Shown here: positions 1 to 8,561 of the stretch, in pieces | Layout of the letters: each line of letters starts with the position of its first letter | Numbering within the stretch: position 1 is the first letter of the stretch | Assembly (NCBI RefSeq): GCF_002494345.1 | Contig: NZ_NXNI01000001.1 | Location: 806,001 to 870,000, forward strand | DNA length: 64,000 nucleotides | Direction of reading: 5' to 3' | Source of the DNA: Natrinema ejinorense | Lineage (GTDB): Archaea > Halobacteriota > Halobacteria > Halobacteriales > Natrialbaceae | Position numbers and translations under genes: made by a program | The notes under the pieces: model-generated | The model's input: only the letters and a program-made list of their open reading frames with translations | Told to the model about the DNA's origin: nothing | The model's database searches: none

Positions 1-53
1 TTCCGAACGTGTTCGGGAAGAACGGGAGGGCCGTCCGGGCCAAACCTCGAACC

Positions 54-1436
54 ATGAACGGAATACCTGGCGGGTTACGGACCGACCAGCAGCCGCCGAT
101 GGTGATCCCGTTGCGGCACTTCCTCCTCGCGCTGGGATTTCTCGCCGTCGGAATCGGTGGCGGGACCGTGATGGCCGTAACGACGCTCCCCGGACGCCCG
201 GGGCTGGCACACCTCCACGTGTTGCTCGTGGGCTGGATTGCGGTGACGATCATGGGTGCGATGACCCAGTTCGTCCCCGTCTGGTCGGGCGTGACGATAT
301 ACTCGCGACGGGTGGCAGTCGCACAACTGTGGCTCGTCACCGTCGGACTGGCCGGCTTCGGGGCAGCGTTACTCGCCGGCGCGCTCGAGTGGCTCCCGGT
401 CGGCGCTACGCTCATGCTCACCGGGATCTGGCTCTTCGTCTACAACGTCGGACGAACCCTCGCACGCGCACGCCCGTTCGGCTTCACGGAGCGACACTTC
501 GCGCTCGCGCTCGCGTGTTTCGCCCTCGTCGCACCGTTCGGGCTCCTGCTGGCGATCGACTTCACGACGCCGGTGTTCGAGTCGCTGCCGGTGTCCCGGT
601 TCGACCTCCACCTCGCTCACGCGACGCTCGCGCTGTTCGGTGCCGTGTTCGCGACGGTCGTCGGGGCGCTCTTCCAGCTCGGGAAGATGTTCACCCAGGC
701 GGAGCCCGACCGGCACAGCGACCGGTTGCTCGCCCTCGAGCAACTCTGTTTCCCCGCCGGGCTCGTCGCGCTCGCACTCGGCCGAGGCCTGACCGTCGAG
801 CCGCTGGCGCGGGCCGGCGGGATCGCCTTCCTCCTCGGACTCGCGGCGTTCGCGGTCGTGATCGGGCGGCTACTGGCCGGGGCGACCGTCGAACGGTCCC
901 CCATGCTCGTTCGCTACTGGGTCGTCGTCGCGGCGCTGGTCACGTGGGTCGTCCTCGCCGCACCGACGTGGTGGGCCGACCCGCTCACGTACGAATCGCT
1001 GTTCGGCCATCCCGACGCACAGGCGCTGTTGTTGCTCGGCGTGTTCGGCTTCGTCGTCATCGGCTCGCTCTACCACATCGTCCCCTTTATCATCTGGATC
1101 GAGCGCTACAGCGATCGGCTCGGGTTCGAACAGGTCCCGATGATCGACGACCTCTACGACGACCGGCTCGAGCGGGCGGATTTCTGGGCGACGCTCGCCG
1201 GGTTCGCCGGCCTCTCGGTGGCACCGCTGATCGGGGCTCCCGCCGCCGTGGTCACCGCGAGTCACGTCCTCGCGACGGTCGGGATCGCGCTGTTCATCGC
1301 GAACACCCTGCTGACGATCCACCGCCACGGGCCCGACGGGATCGGCGGCGTACTCGTGAGCGCACTCGAGTCGAGCGAGGAGACGCCCCCTGCGGGTAGT
1401 GGAGAGCCAGACGTCGACGTCTCGCCCGAGCAGTAA
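54..1436 (+). CDS. Heme-copper oxidase subunit I-like membrane protein
   Basis: The 460-residue protein is almost entirely hydrophobic, with about twelve predicted membrane segments and an acidic C-terminal tail. Histidine-bearing segments such as GLAHLHVLLVGW, DLHLAHATLALFG and GSLYHIVPF are spaced as in cbb3-type cytochrome oxidase subunit I and its non-catalytic or NO-related relatives. A role in heme binding or respiration is therefore inferred; an active oxidase is not shown, because no subunit II or III gene is nearby. The ATG at 54 is preferred over an upstream GTG at 9 because the extra residues are basic and unlike the family, and ATG 102 is also possible. A convergent gene at 1681-2895 encodes a second protein of the same general type. 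Confidence 0.6.
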   Translation: MNGIPGGLRTDQQPPMVIPLRHFLLALGFLAVGIGGGTVMAVTTLPGRPGLAHLHVLLVGWIAVTIMGAMTQFVPVWSGVTIYSRRVAVAQLWLVTVGLAGFGAALLAGALEWLPVGATLMLTGIWLFVYNVGRTLARARPFGFTERHFALALACFALVAPFGLLLAIDFTTPVFESLPVSRFDLHLAHATLALFGAVFATVVGALFQLGKMFTQAEPDRHSDRLLALEQLCFPAGLVALALGRGLTVEPLARAGGIAFLLGLAAFAVVIGRLLAGATVERSPMLVRYWVVVAALVTWVVLAAPTWWADPLTYESLFGHPDAQALLLLGVFGFVVIGSLYHIVPFIIWIERYSDRLGFEQVPMIDDLYDDRLERADFWATLAGFAGLSVAPLIGAPAAVVTASHVLATVGIALFIANTLLTIHRHGPDGIGGVLVSALESSEETPPAGSGEPDVDVSPEQ

Positions 1437-1496
1437 CCGCGGGCTCGAGCCTGTCTCTCACCTGCTTATCGGGGGAGGCGTCACCGCTGGTCGTAG

Positions 1497-1680
1497 CGCT
1501 GGGAGTCGATCGGCTCGTTCTGCTACCTCGCACACGGACGCAACGAGGCCGCGTTCCCCGACGCGGACGTGCTCTGGGCCATCGTCGGAGCGGTCGTCCT
1601 CGTCTCCCTCGTCGTCCACGGGATCACCGCGACGCCGGCCGTCCGCTGGCTCGACACGGGCGGAGTCATAGCCCGCGTCG
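1497..1680 (+). pseudogene. C-terminal remnant of a CPA1-type cation/proton antiporter
   Basis: Frame +3 holds an open stretch of about 60 codons that reads like the last two segments of an NhaP-type Na+/H+ antiporter: a glycine-serine-phenylalanine segment (IGSFCYLAHG), then ADVLWAIVGAVVLVSLVVHG and ITATPAVRWLD. Intact antiporters have about 400-600 residues before this point. Here a stop codon at 1494 lies directly upstream and no N-terminal part is found in the preceding 60 bases. The open frame simply runs into the antisense of the next gene. This is a decayed gene end rather than a functional protein. Confidence 0.6.
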
Positions 1681-2895
1681 TCATCTCGCACGCTCGAGAA
1701 AGATCGTCCAGAGGACGCCGGCATAGAGGGTCGCACCGAGCACCGAGAGCCACCGTCCCGTCCCGACGAGGGGTGGAACTGCACTGAGCGATCCGACGAC
1801 GGCGGATCCCAGGCCGGCGACGAGCGCGACGACCGACGCCCTCGCAGTTCGGTCTCCGATACCGGGGACGGAGGCGACGGCAGGTGGATAGAAGTGGTAG
1901 GTGACGCCGACGATCGTCAGCGCGAGGAAGCCACCGACGGCCAGCCGGTAGTGGGCGTCGAACGCAGTCGCGGGAACGCTCGAGGCGGGCAGGAACGCGA
2001 ACGTCAGGCCGAGCGCCGCGACCAGGAGCCCGGAGGCCGCCCCGGCGAGTATCGCCCAGCCGCCGACGCGTCGGCGATCGGTTTGCCGATGGAATCCGAC
2101 GACGGCGACCCCGAAGCCGACGAGCGCGGTCGCCTGGAGCCCGGCACCGACGCGAAACAGCGATCCGCTACGGAAGTCGACCGCGAGCAGTGCGGGACCG
2201 ACGATTCCGGCACCGACGACGAGGGAAACCAGCAGGGGGTTCACCGAGGCGACCAACAGCCGCGGTAACAGCCGAAACCCGATCGCGAACACGAGCAGTG
2301 CGGCCGTTCCGGCCGCGAACACGTGGGTCACCGCCGGCCCGGTCGTCGGAAGTCCCGGCGGCTCGAGGCCGAGTTCGCCCGCAATCGACAGCGACGCGCC
2401 GACGAGCAGGTACGCGAACACGACGGGAAGGGCGGCGTTCGCGATTCGATCGACTCGTTTGCGGTGGGTCTCGGTCGCGCCCGTGCCGGTTTCTCGCCCC
2501 GCCGGATTATCCCGGACGGTCCAACCGAGGACGGCGACGAAGACGAGGCAGCCGACGAGCCAACTCGTCGCACTCGCGGCCCCGAGTATCGGCGGTCCGA
2601 GTCCCACACCGGCCGCGAACGCACCGATCGTTCCGACCAGTGCAAACGGAAGGTGGACCGCCGGTGCGCGCGGAACGGCCAGTTCACGCGCGAAGTACGA
2701 CGGGACGAGCGTGTACGCCTTCCCGAAGACGACGTGGAGGACGAACCCGAACACGCCGAGGGGAACGGTCGCCGCTCGCGACAGGCCCGTCGCGACGGCG
2801 ACCTGCCACGCGAGGAAGAAGCCGACGCCGACCGCGACGAACGCGCGCGACCAGCGCGTGACGGTTGCGGTCGCGTTTCCGGGCCCAGTCGCCAT
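1681..2895 (-). CDS. Polytopic membrane protein, heme-copper oxidase-like
   Basis: The protein has 404 residues and about eleven predicted membrane helices. Conserved-looking histidines lie in FGFVLHVVFGKAYTLVP, AVTHVFAAGTAALL and VGVTYHFYPPAV. This pattern recalls the cbb3/NnrS-like branch of the heme-copper oxidase fold and resembles the protein of the convergent gene at 54-1436. It starts three bases after the stop of the gene at 2899-3477, so the two are probably co-transcribed. Catalytic function cannot be claimed: no clear Cu-ligand set or partner subunit is visible. The family assignment rests on general topology and His-containing segments. Confidence 0.55.
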   Translation of the reverse strand: MATGPGNATATVTRWSRAFVAVGVGFFLAWQVAVATGLSRAATVPLGVFGFVLHVVFGKAYTLVPSYFARELAVPRAPAVHLPFALVGTIGAFAAGVGLGPPILGAASATSWLVGCLVFVAVLGWTVRDNPAGRETGTGATETHRKRVDRIANAALPVVFAYLLVGASLSIAGELGLEPPGLPTTGPAVTHVFAAGTAALLVFAIGFRLLPRLLVASVNPLLVSLVVGAGIVGPALLAVDFRSGSLFRVGAGLQATALVGFGVAVVGFHRQTDRRRVGGWAILAGAASGLLVAALGLTFAFLPASSVPATAFDAHYRLAVGGFLALTIVGVTYHFYPPAVASVPGIGDRTARASVVALVAGLGSAVVGSLSAVPPLVGTGRWLSVLGATLYAGVLWTIFLERAR

Positions 2896-2898
2896 CGA

Positions 2899-3477
2899 TC
2901 AGAACGGGGAGTGCACGGTCGTTTCGTCGCCCTCCTGCCCGGCAGCCCCCGGCCCGCTGCCGGCCGGCTCGCTCGGTACCTCGCCGGACTCGCGGTACTG
3001 GCTCTCGAGTCGCTCGAGCGTCTCGTTGAGGTGCTCGGACTGGTGGTGGGTCGACCGAACGCGGACGCGGACGAGTTCGTACTCGTGGCGATCGCTCAGG
3101 CCGTTCCACGCCCGAAACGATCCCTTGACGAGCGCGTCGGCCTGCGGACAGAACTCCGTCGTCGGACTGAACTCCGCCCGGAGCACGGTCGGATCGTCGG
3201 CGTCGACCGCATACCGGTATCCCGCGTCGGGATGGCGACGATCGAGATTGAGCCGCGCCAGGTTGTAGCCGAACGTCGCGTCGTAGACGCCCCGTTCCTC
3301 GAACAGCTCCTGGGTAACCTCGTGGAAGGCGACGTGATCGTCACCCTCGAGGACGTCGTGCCCCTCGAGGAACGACCCTGGCTCCGGGATGTGTGCGGGT
3401 TCGAACGCCGTCAACTGGTCGAAGCCACCCTCGCCGTCGCCCGCCGCCGTCGAACGTCCGCCCGAAAACGGATTCAT
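2899..3477 (-). CDS. Conserved haloarchaeal protein, divergent MIP18/DUF59-like
   Basis: The protein has 192 residues from ATG 3477; an alternative ATG lies at 3525. It is soluble and acidic. The segment FSPTTEFCPQADALVKG, followed about 35 residues later by STHHQSEHLNETLE, lines up in order and spacing with the conserved core of MIP18/DUF59 iron-sulfur assembly proteins (PT-x3-C, then THxSE-x2-N-x2-L). That match was made by eye and is an inference. The next gene, 3 bases downstream, is a heme-copper-oxidase-like membrane protein, so a role in maturing a respiratory metalloprotein would make sense. The C-terminal 25 residues are low complexity. Confidence 0.55.
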   Translation of the reverse strand: MNPFSGGRSTAAGDGEGGFDQLTAFEPAHIPEPGSFLEGHDVLEGDDHVAFHEVTQELFEERGVYDATFGYNLARLNLDRRHPDAGYRYAVDADDPTVLRAEFSPTTEFCPQADALVKGSFRAWNGLSDRHEYELVRVRVRSTHHQSEHLNETLERLESQYRESGEVPSEPAGSGPGAAGQEGDETTVHSPF

Positions 3478-3773
3478 TGTACGTCGAGCAACGGCCCGGA
3501 TTCCCCAGTAGCTCGTCCCGAACATGTGCCCCCATTCGTCAATCGGCCCCCGATTACCGCGAATTCCCGTTCGCTTCGGACACAACCGCTCGTTTCGCCT
3601 CGACTGTCTATCCTTGAACAGTTTTTGATTTCGTGAATGAAATAAGATCATAGAAAAATCTATGTAAAATAAATACTCTGATGTATATATTTGGTGTCCA
3701 ATGCTCATAAGTGGCGTCCAAGCTCGGATTGGGGCCAGAGGATTTATACTGGATCAAAGAAAGAGTCCGGCCA

Positions 3774-4055
3774 ATGCTACTCTCAGCCGATCGGTCGGAA
3801 TCAGCAGATGGGCAGTCTATCAGCTTCAACGTAATCGCTGCGATCGCCGAACAGGAAGGCGTCGATCCCGTCGATCTCGAGCCGCCGGAATACGATGCCC
3901 TCTACGAGAGCATCAACCCCGAAGCACTCGACTCGCTCTTCGAGACTCGAGCGAACGGTCACCAGCGACCGACTGGTCGCGTCGAGTTCCCGTTCTGTGG
4001 CTACGATGTCGTCGTCACGAGCGACGGGGAGGTCGATGTCTCCGGTCCCGAGTAA
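3774..4055 (+). CDS. HalOD1 output domain protein
   Basis: The 93-residue protein matches the halobacterial output domain 1 pattern: a helix of the type ISFNVIAAIAEQEGVDPVDL, then YESINPEALDSLF, then a beta hairpin VEFPFCGYDVVVTSDGEVDV. HalOD1 proteins are small stand-alone or fused domains associated with haloarchaeal signalling, and their molecular function is not known. The ATG at 3774 starts directly before the domain. A GTG at 3711 would add 21 residues unlike the family. The upstream 150 bases are AT-rich and hold several TATA-like stretches (around 3650-3700), consistent with its own promoter. Confidence 0.75.
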   Translation: MLLSADRSESADGQSISFNVIAAIAEQEGVDPVDLEPPEYDALYESINPEALDSLFETRANGHQRPTGRVEFPFCGYDVVVTSDGEVDVSGPE

Positions 4056-4527
4056 GACGCCTGCCGTCGGTCGATTCGCGTTCGCCACGCCGCGGGAGCC
4101 GATCGAACCCCGTCCGTTTCCGGACCGGCGAGCAACGGGGCGGCCCGTACCGTCGCCGCGTTCCCCGTCGGCGCGGCTCTCGTACTCGGTCTCGATCGAC
4201 GAAATATCGCGGCCATCCTCGGCGCATCAGTGTCGTTGAACGGCAGTGAACGCCCGCTCGCGGACCGGCGGCAACACCGAGGCCGGCCAGCAGCGACAGT
4301 GCGGCCATCGTTTCAACGACCACCAGCGGCCTCCAGCACCTGCTTGAGGGCGGTCGCGTCGATTGCGTCGTCGACGTCCCGCAGCTCGCTGTCGCGAAGC
4401 CGACCGTCGACGATCTCGCGGCCGTCGTCGTCCGCGGACGGGTGCGGACAGCAGTCTCGGTCGATGACCGAGACGCAGCGAACTCTCGGGCCGGTCGGGG
4501 CGCTCTGAACGACCGGTCCCGGGCCGC
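4056..4527. other. Intergenic region with a possible decayed small gene
   Basis: No complete gene is visible. On the minus strand, 4313-4480 carries about 55 codons with typical haloarchaeal usage, including SVIDRDCCPHPSADDDG and ALKQVLEAAGGR, ending in TGA. However, it has no ATG, GTG or TTG between the coding-looking part and the upstream nuclease gene. Just past its stop, a short hydrophobic frame begins at 4305 (MAALSLLAGLGV) and would need a frameshift to continue sensibly. Both look like 5'-truncated or frameshifted remnants. Confidence 0.3.
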
Positions 4528-5280
4528 TCAGTCGCCCCTCGTGGCCGCTTCGAACACGTTCTCGTGGAGTCGGTCCGCGACGATCTCCATCAACGGTTCC
4601 ATGTTGCGCGTGTCCGCCCGATTGTACTCGACGAGCGTCTCGAGGGAGCGCTCGTCCCCGCGTTCGTACTCGTGCCAGAGACGTACCGCGTCCCGCCCGC
4701 TGATGTCTGGCATGTCGCGGTCGATACCGAGGTCTTTCTCGATCGCTTTTAGGCCCCCGTCGAGCCCCAGTTTCTTGCAGGGGTACATGAGGTCGACGTG
4801 TGGGAGATCGACGTCGACGTCGAAACACGTCTCCAGGAAGGGGACGTCGAAGCGCTGGCCGTTGAACGTGACGAGCAGCGCCGACTCGGCGAGTTCGCGC
4901 TCGAGGCGCGCCGCCGTGAGATCGCGCCCCTTGACGAAGGTCTTCGTTTCGCCGGTACGATGCAGGCTTACGGTCGTCACGTCGTTCGACGCGGCGTCGA
5001 GTCCGGTCGTCTCGATGTCCAGAAAGCACGTTTCGTCGCTGACGTTCTCGTAACACCGCCAGCGGCTCGAGGCGGGTAACGCGTCCGCGAAAACGGAGAC
5101 GTCGCCGCGCTCGAGATGGGTCCAGCCCTCGTCGATGAAGTCCTCGATACGGTCGGCCAGCGTCGACCCGACGACGCTGCCGTCGAACTCGTCCCAGTGC
5201 GTAATGCCGTTCTCCCACAGGCGTCGTTCGGTGGTTTCCCCAACGCCGCGGACGGGAATGAAACTGTTCTCGATTCGCAC
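4528..5280 (-). CDS. YprB/MrfB-like RNase H-fold nuclease
   Basis: The 250-residue protein has a helix-hairpin-helix-like N-terminus (IPVRGVGETTERRLWENG), then a DEDD exonuclease-type domain. Exo I is DIETTGLDA near residue 88, Exo II is TFNGQRFDVPF near residue 138, and Exo III is YNRADTRNM near residue 218. These place it in the YprB ribonuclease H-like family, whose Bacillus member MrfB is an exonuclease in DNA repair. The acidic metal-binding residues are all present, so it is probably an active 3'-5' nuclease. It stands alone; a longer relative with the same domain lies at 37981-39666 beside an MrfA-like helicase. Confidence 0.8.
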   Translation of the reverse strand: MRIENSFIPVRGVGETTERRLWENGITHWDEFDGSVVGSTLADRIEDFIDEGWTHLERGDVSVFADALPASSRWRCYENVSDETCFLDIETTGLDAASNDVTTVSLHRTGETKTFVKGRDLTAARLERELAESALLVTFNGQRFDVPFLETCFDVDVDLPHVDLMYPCKKLGLDGGLKAIEKDLGIDRDMPDISGRDAVRLWHEYERGDERSLETLVEYNRADTRNMEPLMEIVADRLHENVFEAATRGD

Positions 5281-5366
5281 ACCAGTGCAGGGGAACGGGG
5301 TGAGTAAAAACGCTTGGATCGGCCGTCATCGACTCGGTTTCCGCGATCCGATCGGCCCTGAACGTG

Positions 5367-6032
5367 TTAGAGTTCGATCCAGTCGGTGGTCGTATCCGCG
5401 TCCCGGAGGTGCCACCGCTGTTCGTCGGTCCCGTTCCGGGACCGAACCGTGACGACGGCATCGAACATCGGCTCGAGGAGATTGACGGCGTCGTGATCGG
5501 CCGCGAGCGGCAGGTGATAGTGGCCCATTCCACACGCCCGTGTGACGCGGGCCGTCATCACGTGGAGCAGACGAAACACCGTCTCGGCATCGTACGCTCG
5601 GAGCAGGGGAACCATCGAGTCGACACAGACGCGAAGCTCCGACGGCTCGAGGCCGTCGGCGGCATCGGCGAACTCGTCGATCGTCTCGATGATTTCGATT
5701 CCGAGCGTTCCCAGCGGTGGCTGCCCGCTCTCCGTTCGGGTGTTCGCTCCCGCCTCGAGTACTGCGCTCGAATCGATCGTGTGTGTCCGCTCGCCCGCGG
5801 CAGTTTCGGTCCGTTCGCAGGCGACGTGGTCGTCCGCGCTCGTGACGAACAGGCGGTACCGAGAATCGCGTTTCGCTGCCCCGAGCAGTTGTTGACAGGC
5901 CGTCTCGTGTGTACCCGCCGCCGCGCCAACGAGCAAAACGTTGCTCCCCTCCCGCTTGAGTGCGTCCAGCGTTCGCGCGAACGTCGCGCGATCGGACACG
6001 ACTCCCCCTTGCTCGTCTTCCATTCGTGTCAT
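5367..6032 (-). CDS. DUF7504 family protein, degenerate RecA/KaiC-like fold
   Basis: The 221-residue haloarchaeal protein has a RecA-like outline: a strand and turn SNVLLVGAAAGTHETACQQL where a Walker A loop would be, and later CVDSMVPLLRAYDAETVFRLLHVM resembling a Walker B strand plus helix. The Walker lysine is missing (GAAAGTHET), so nucleotide hydrolysis is unlikely. The family number DUF7504 is from memory. Such proteins are common in haloarchaeal signalling neighbourhoods, and a HalOD1 protein lies 1.3 kb away. The start may be 6032 or the second ATG at 6023. Function is unknown. Confidence 0.65.
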   Translation of the reverse strand: MTRMEDEQGGVVSDRATFARTLDALKREGSNVLLVGAAAGTHETACQQLLGAAKRDSRYRLFVTSADDHVACERTETAAGERTHTIDSSAVLEAGANTRTESGQPPLGTLGIEIIETIDEFADAADGLEPSELRVCVDSMVPLLRAYDAETVFRLLHVMTARVTRACGMGHYHLPLAADHDAVNLLEPMFDAVVTVRSRNGTDEQRWHLRDADTTTDWIEL

Positions 6033-6161
6033 CGGTCAGCCGGAATCAGTATAAAAATTGTGGCTACAATCAGATCCGAAAAGATGTCTCCGATCGGGAC
6101 GGTTCCCTCGCGTCGTCCACCCGATCGTCCGGTTTTTCACACCAGCGATCGTAGGGTGGAT

Positions 6162-6887
6162 ATGGCCGATCAGGACGACGAACTCGTCGACGCCGTTCGC
6201 GAGCTGGCACGGACGATCGACGCCCTCCGGACGGAACTCGAGGGATCGCGCCCGCGCCGCAGGCCGCCGCTCCGACCGCCAACTCCCCGTGAACTGCTTC
6301 GATTTACCGACGACGTCGCGCTGCCGGCCACACTGGCCGTCCTCGAGACGAGCGTCCGCGCGCTCGAGGCGTTCCAGCGGAGCCTGAAACTCCTCCGAAC
6401 CGAGCGAGAGGCCCGTGACCGAACGACGGCAGCCGCCGAGACGACCAGCGAGCGCGCGACCGAACTCCGCCGAACGACGCTCTCCCAGCTCGACACCGTC
6501 CTCGCAGAGCTCCAGCGGGCCGCGTCGGGGGACGGACTGCCGGCCAACGAACAGGCGCGTGACCTCCTCGAGGAGGCGCGTGAACTCCGCGACGACGTGG
6601 ACACCCGCCTTCGGAACGCCGCTGACCGCGAACGGGAGGCGACGGATCAAGACCGAACGACATCCGAGAGGAGCGTCACGATCGATATCGAAGAGGGGCT
6701 GCCGATGGACTCGGGGACGGACGATGACGACGCCGATCCGGCCGTCGACGTCGACGCCGAACTCGAGACGCTTCGGGATCGGTACGCCGACGCGGACGAC
6801 GACGGCCCGCACGAGGACGAGGGCGACGAATCAGTGACGGACGATGGCGGAGCGGATGACGGCGGAAGCGATCCTGACGAGAGTTGA
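6162..6887 (+). CDS. DUF7547 family protein
   Basis: The 241-residue soluble protein starts at the ATG at 6162, 129 bases after the divergent DUF7504 start. It has a helical N-terminal part (DDELVDAVRELARTIDALRT), a proline-rich linker with PPTPRELLRFTDDVALPATL, a long helical or coiled-coil middle (residues about 80-165), and an extremely acidic tail rich in Asp and Gly. This order matches the haloarchaeal family remembered as DUF7547. No catalytic motif is visible. The tail suggests a soluble cytoplasmic protein, and nothing is known about its role. Confidence 0.65.
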   Translation: MADQDDELVDAVRELARTIDALRTELEGSRPRRRPPLRPPTPRELLRFTDDVALPATLAVLETSVRALEAFQRSLKLLRTEREARDRTTAAAETTSERATELRRTTLSQLDTVLAELQRAASGDGLPANEQARDLLEEARELRDDVDTRLRNAADREREATDQDRTTSERSVTIDIEEGLPMDSGTDDDDADPAVDVDAELETLRDRYADADDDGPHEDEGDESVTDDGGADDGGSDPDES

Positions 6888-6999
6888 AGCCACGACGGTA
6901 ACGACTATCGAAGTTGTCGAACGGTAGTGGCACCCGCCCGCGAACCGGCAGCCAGCGACGGCCGGCGCTGACTGCGCGGCGACAGGCGATCAACCGATT

Positions 7000-7407
7000 T
7001 TATACCGGCTCGAACCGGTACCCGTCCCACTCCTGGCTCTCGGGCTCTCTGATGCCCGCGCCGGGTTCGCGGAGTTCGTCGACGTGGACGGGTCGGATCG
7101 TATCGCCCGTTTCGACGTCGCCGGTCGTCAGCTGGCCGATCGCCCGGACCGACTGTCCCTCACCGTCGGACCCGGTCCGGCTGCTCGAGGCGTCGTCCGA
7201 CGCTTCGCCGATGTCGAACTCGACGATCGCGAGGTGGTTCGGTTCGCGGACGCCCGGCGGCGTCGCGGTGCTGGTCGTCCAGGTGACGATCTTCCCGGTA
7301 TACTCGCTGAGATCGATCGTTTCGACCGGCTCCGCGCCGCCGGGTCCACACGGATGACCGGGGTAGCTGATCGTTCCGTCCTCGTAGCGTGTCGCCTCCA
7401 GTGTCAT
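7000..7407 (-). CDS. Beta-ketothiolase OB-fold (DUF35) subunit, copy 1
   Basis: The 135-residue protein is the small subunit of a two-subunit thiolase. The OB-fold core is clear (GKIVTWTTSTATPPGVREP, LAIVEFD, VRAIGQLTTGDVETGD). The N-terminal zinc ribbon typical of DUF35 proteins has been lost: the region reads ISYPGHPCGPGG, with one Cys instead of four. Its start codon overlaps the stop of the thiolase gene by four bases (ATGA), so translation is probably coupled. Relative to copy 2 it carries an insert of about 16 residues (around EASDDASSSRTGSDG). By analogy with other thiolase-DUF35 pairs it likely shapes the acyl-CoA site of the complex. Confidence 0.8.
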   Translation of the reverse strand: MTLEATRYEDGTISYPGHPCGPGGAEPVETIDLSEYTGKIVTWTTSTATPPGVREPNHLAIVEFDIGEASDDASSSRTGSDGEGQSVRAIGQLTTGDVETGDTIRPVHVDELREPGAGIREPESQEWDGYRFEPV

Positions 7408-8561
7408 TGTGCAGCCTCCATGATTGTCGTGATCACGCAGTTGCCAAAGCCGCCGACGTTACAGCACAGCCCCACGTCCGCCTCGACCTGTCGCGGGCCG
7501 GCCTCGCCGACGAGTTGTTCGTAAATCTCGACGCCCTGGGCGACGCCGCTGGCACCCAGCGGGTGCCCCTTCGACTTGAGGCCACCTGAGGTGTTGGTCG
7601 GCAACTCGCCGTCGCGTTCCGTGTATCCCTCCTCGACGAGCGTCCAGGCCTCGCCCTGCCCGGCGAAGCCCAGTCCCTCCATCTGGAGGAACTCGAGGAT
7701 GGTGAACATGTCGTGGAGTTCGGCCACGTCGATGTCGTCTGGACCGTAGCCGCTCATCTCGTAGGCACCTTTGCCGCTTTCGACGACGCCCCCCATCACG
7801 GTCGGATCCTCGCGTTCGTGGACCACCTGCGTGTCGGTCGCGCCGTCGACGCCCGAAACGACCGCGTAGGTGTCGGTATACTCCCGTGCGACTGACTCGG
7901 GACAGAACAGCAACGCCGCCGAGCCGTCCGTGATCGGACAGAAATCGTACAGCCGTAGCGGGTCGGCGACGATCGGCGACTCCAGGATCGTCTCGAGGTC
8001 GACTTCCTTCTGGAACTGCGCGTGGGGATTGTCCACGCCGTTCCTGTGATTCTTGACCGCAACCTTCCCGAGGCTCTCGCGAGAGGCGTCGAATCGCTCG
8101 AGGTAGTGACGCGCCGTCAGCCCGGCGAAGGACGGCAACGTCACACCGTGTTTGTATTCGACCGGGTGCGTCACCGAGGCGATGATATCCGTCGTCTCGG
8201 CGGTCGACCGATGCGTCATCTTCTCGCCGCCGACGAGCAGGGTCATGTCGCTGGCCCCGCTTGCGATCGACTGCCAGGCGGCGTAGATCCCCGCCCCGCC
8301 GCTCGCGCTCGTCTGGTCGACGCGCTGCGTGTACGCCGGCATGCCACCGAGGTCGTGGACCAGCGCGTTCATCACGCCCGTCTGTCCCTCGAACTCGCCG
8401 CTCGTCATGTTCGAGACGTACAGGTGGTCGAGGTCGTCCGCGGCGACACCTGCATCCTCGAGACACTCGATCCCCGCTTCCGCGAGGAGATCCACGATCC
8501 ACGCGCCCTCGCGTCGTCCGAACTGGGTCATCGAAGCGTCGATGATCGCAACACGTTCCAT
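7404..8561 (-). CDS. Haloarchaeal-type beta-ketothiolase catalytic subunit, copy 1
   Basis: The 385-residue protein has the thiolase fold of the SCP-x/archaeal type. The active-site loop reads RVDQTSASGGAG, so the usual nucleophilic Cys is Ser. Candidate histidines lie in ELHDMFTILEF and KGHPLGASG. The Gly-rich end is CCNVGGFGN. A Ser-His-His set has been reported for the two-subunit beta-ketothiolases of Haloferax mediterranei (recalled, not checked). The reaction is condensation or cleavage of acyl-CoA and acetyl-CoA, relevant to polyhydroxyalkanoate precursors or fatty/branched acid breakdown. A TATA-like stretch at 8600-8608 lies upstream. This copy and the one at 9090-10247 are close paralogues. 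Confidence 0.85.
   Translation of the reverse strand: MERVAIIDASMTQFGRREGAWIVDLLAEAGIECLEDAGVAADDLDHLYVSNMTSGEFEGQTGVMNALVHDLGGMPAYTQRVDQTSASGGAGIYAAWQSIASGASDMTLLVGGEKMTHRSTAETTDIIASVTHPVEYKHGVTLPSFAGLTARHYLERFDASRESLGKVAVKNHRNGVDNPHAQFQKEVDLETILESPIVADPLRLYDFCPITDGSAALLFCPESVAREYTDTYAVVSGVDGATDTQVVHEREDPTVMGGVVESGKGAYEMSGYGPDDIDVAELHDMFTILEFLQMEGLGFAGQGEAWTLVEEGYTERDGELPTNTSGGLKSKGHPLGASGVAQGVEIYEQLVGEAGPRQVEADVGLCCNVGGFGNCVITTIMEAAQ

Noticed and set aside
2323-3636. A 437-codon plus-strand frame
   Set aside because: It runs antisense across the ends of two minus-strand genes with clear motifs, and its composition is arginine-rich and unlike haloarchaeal proteins.
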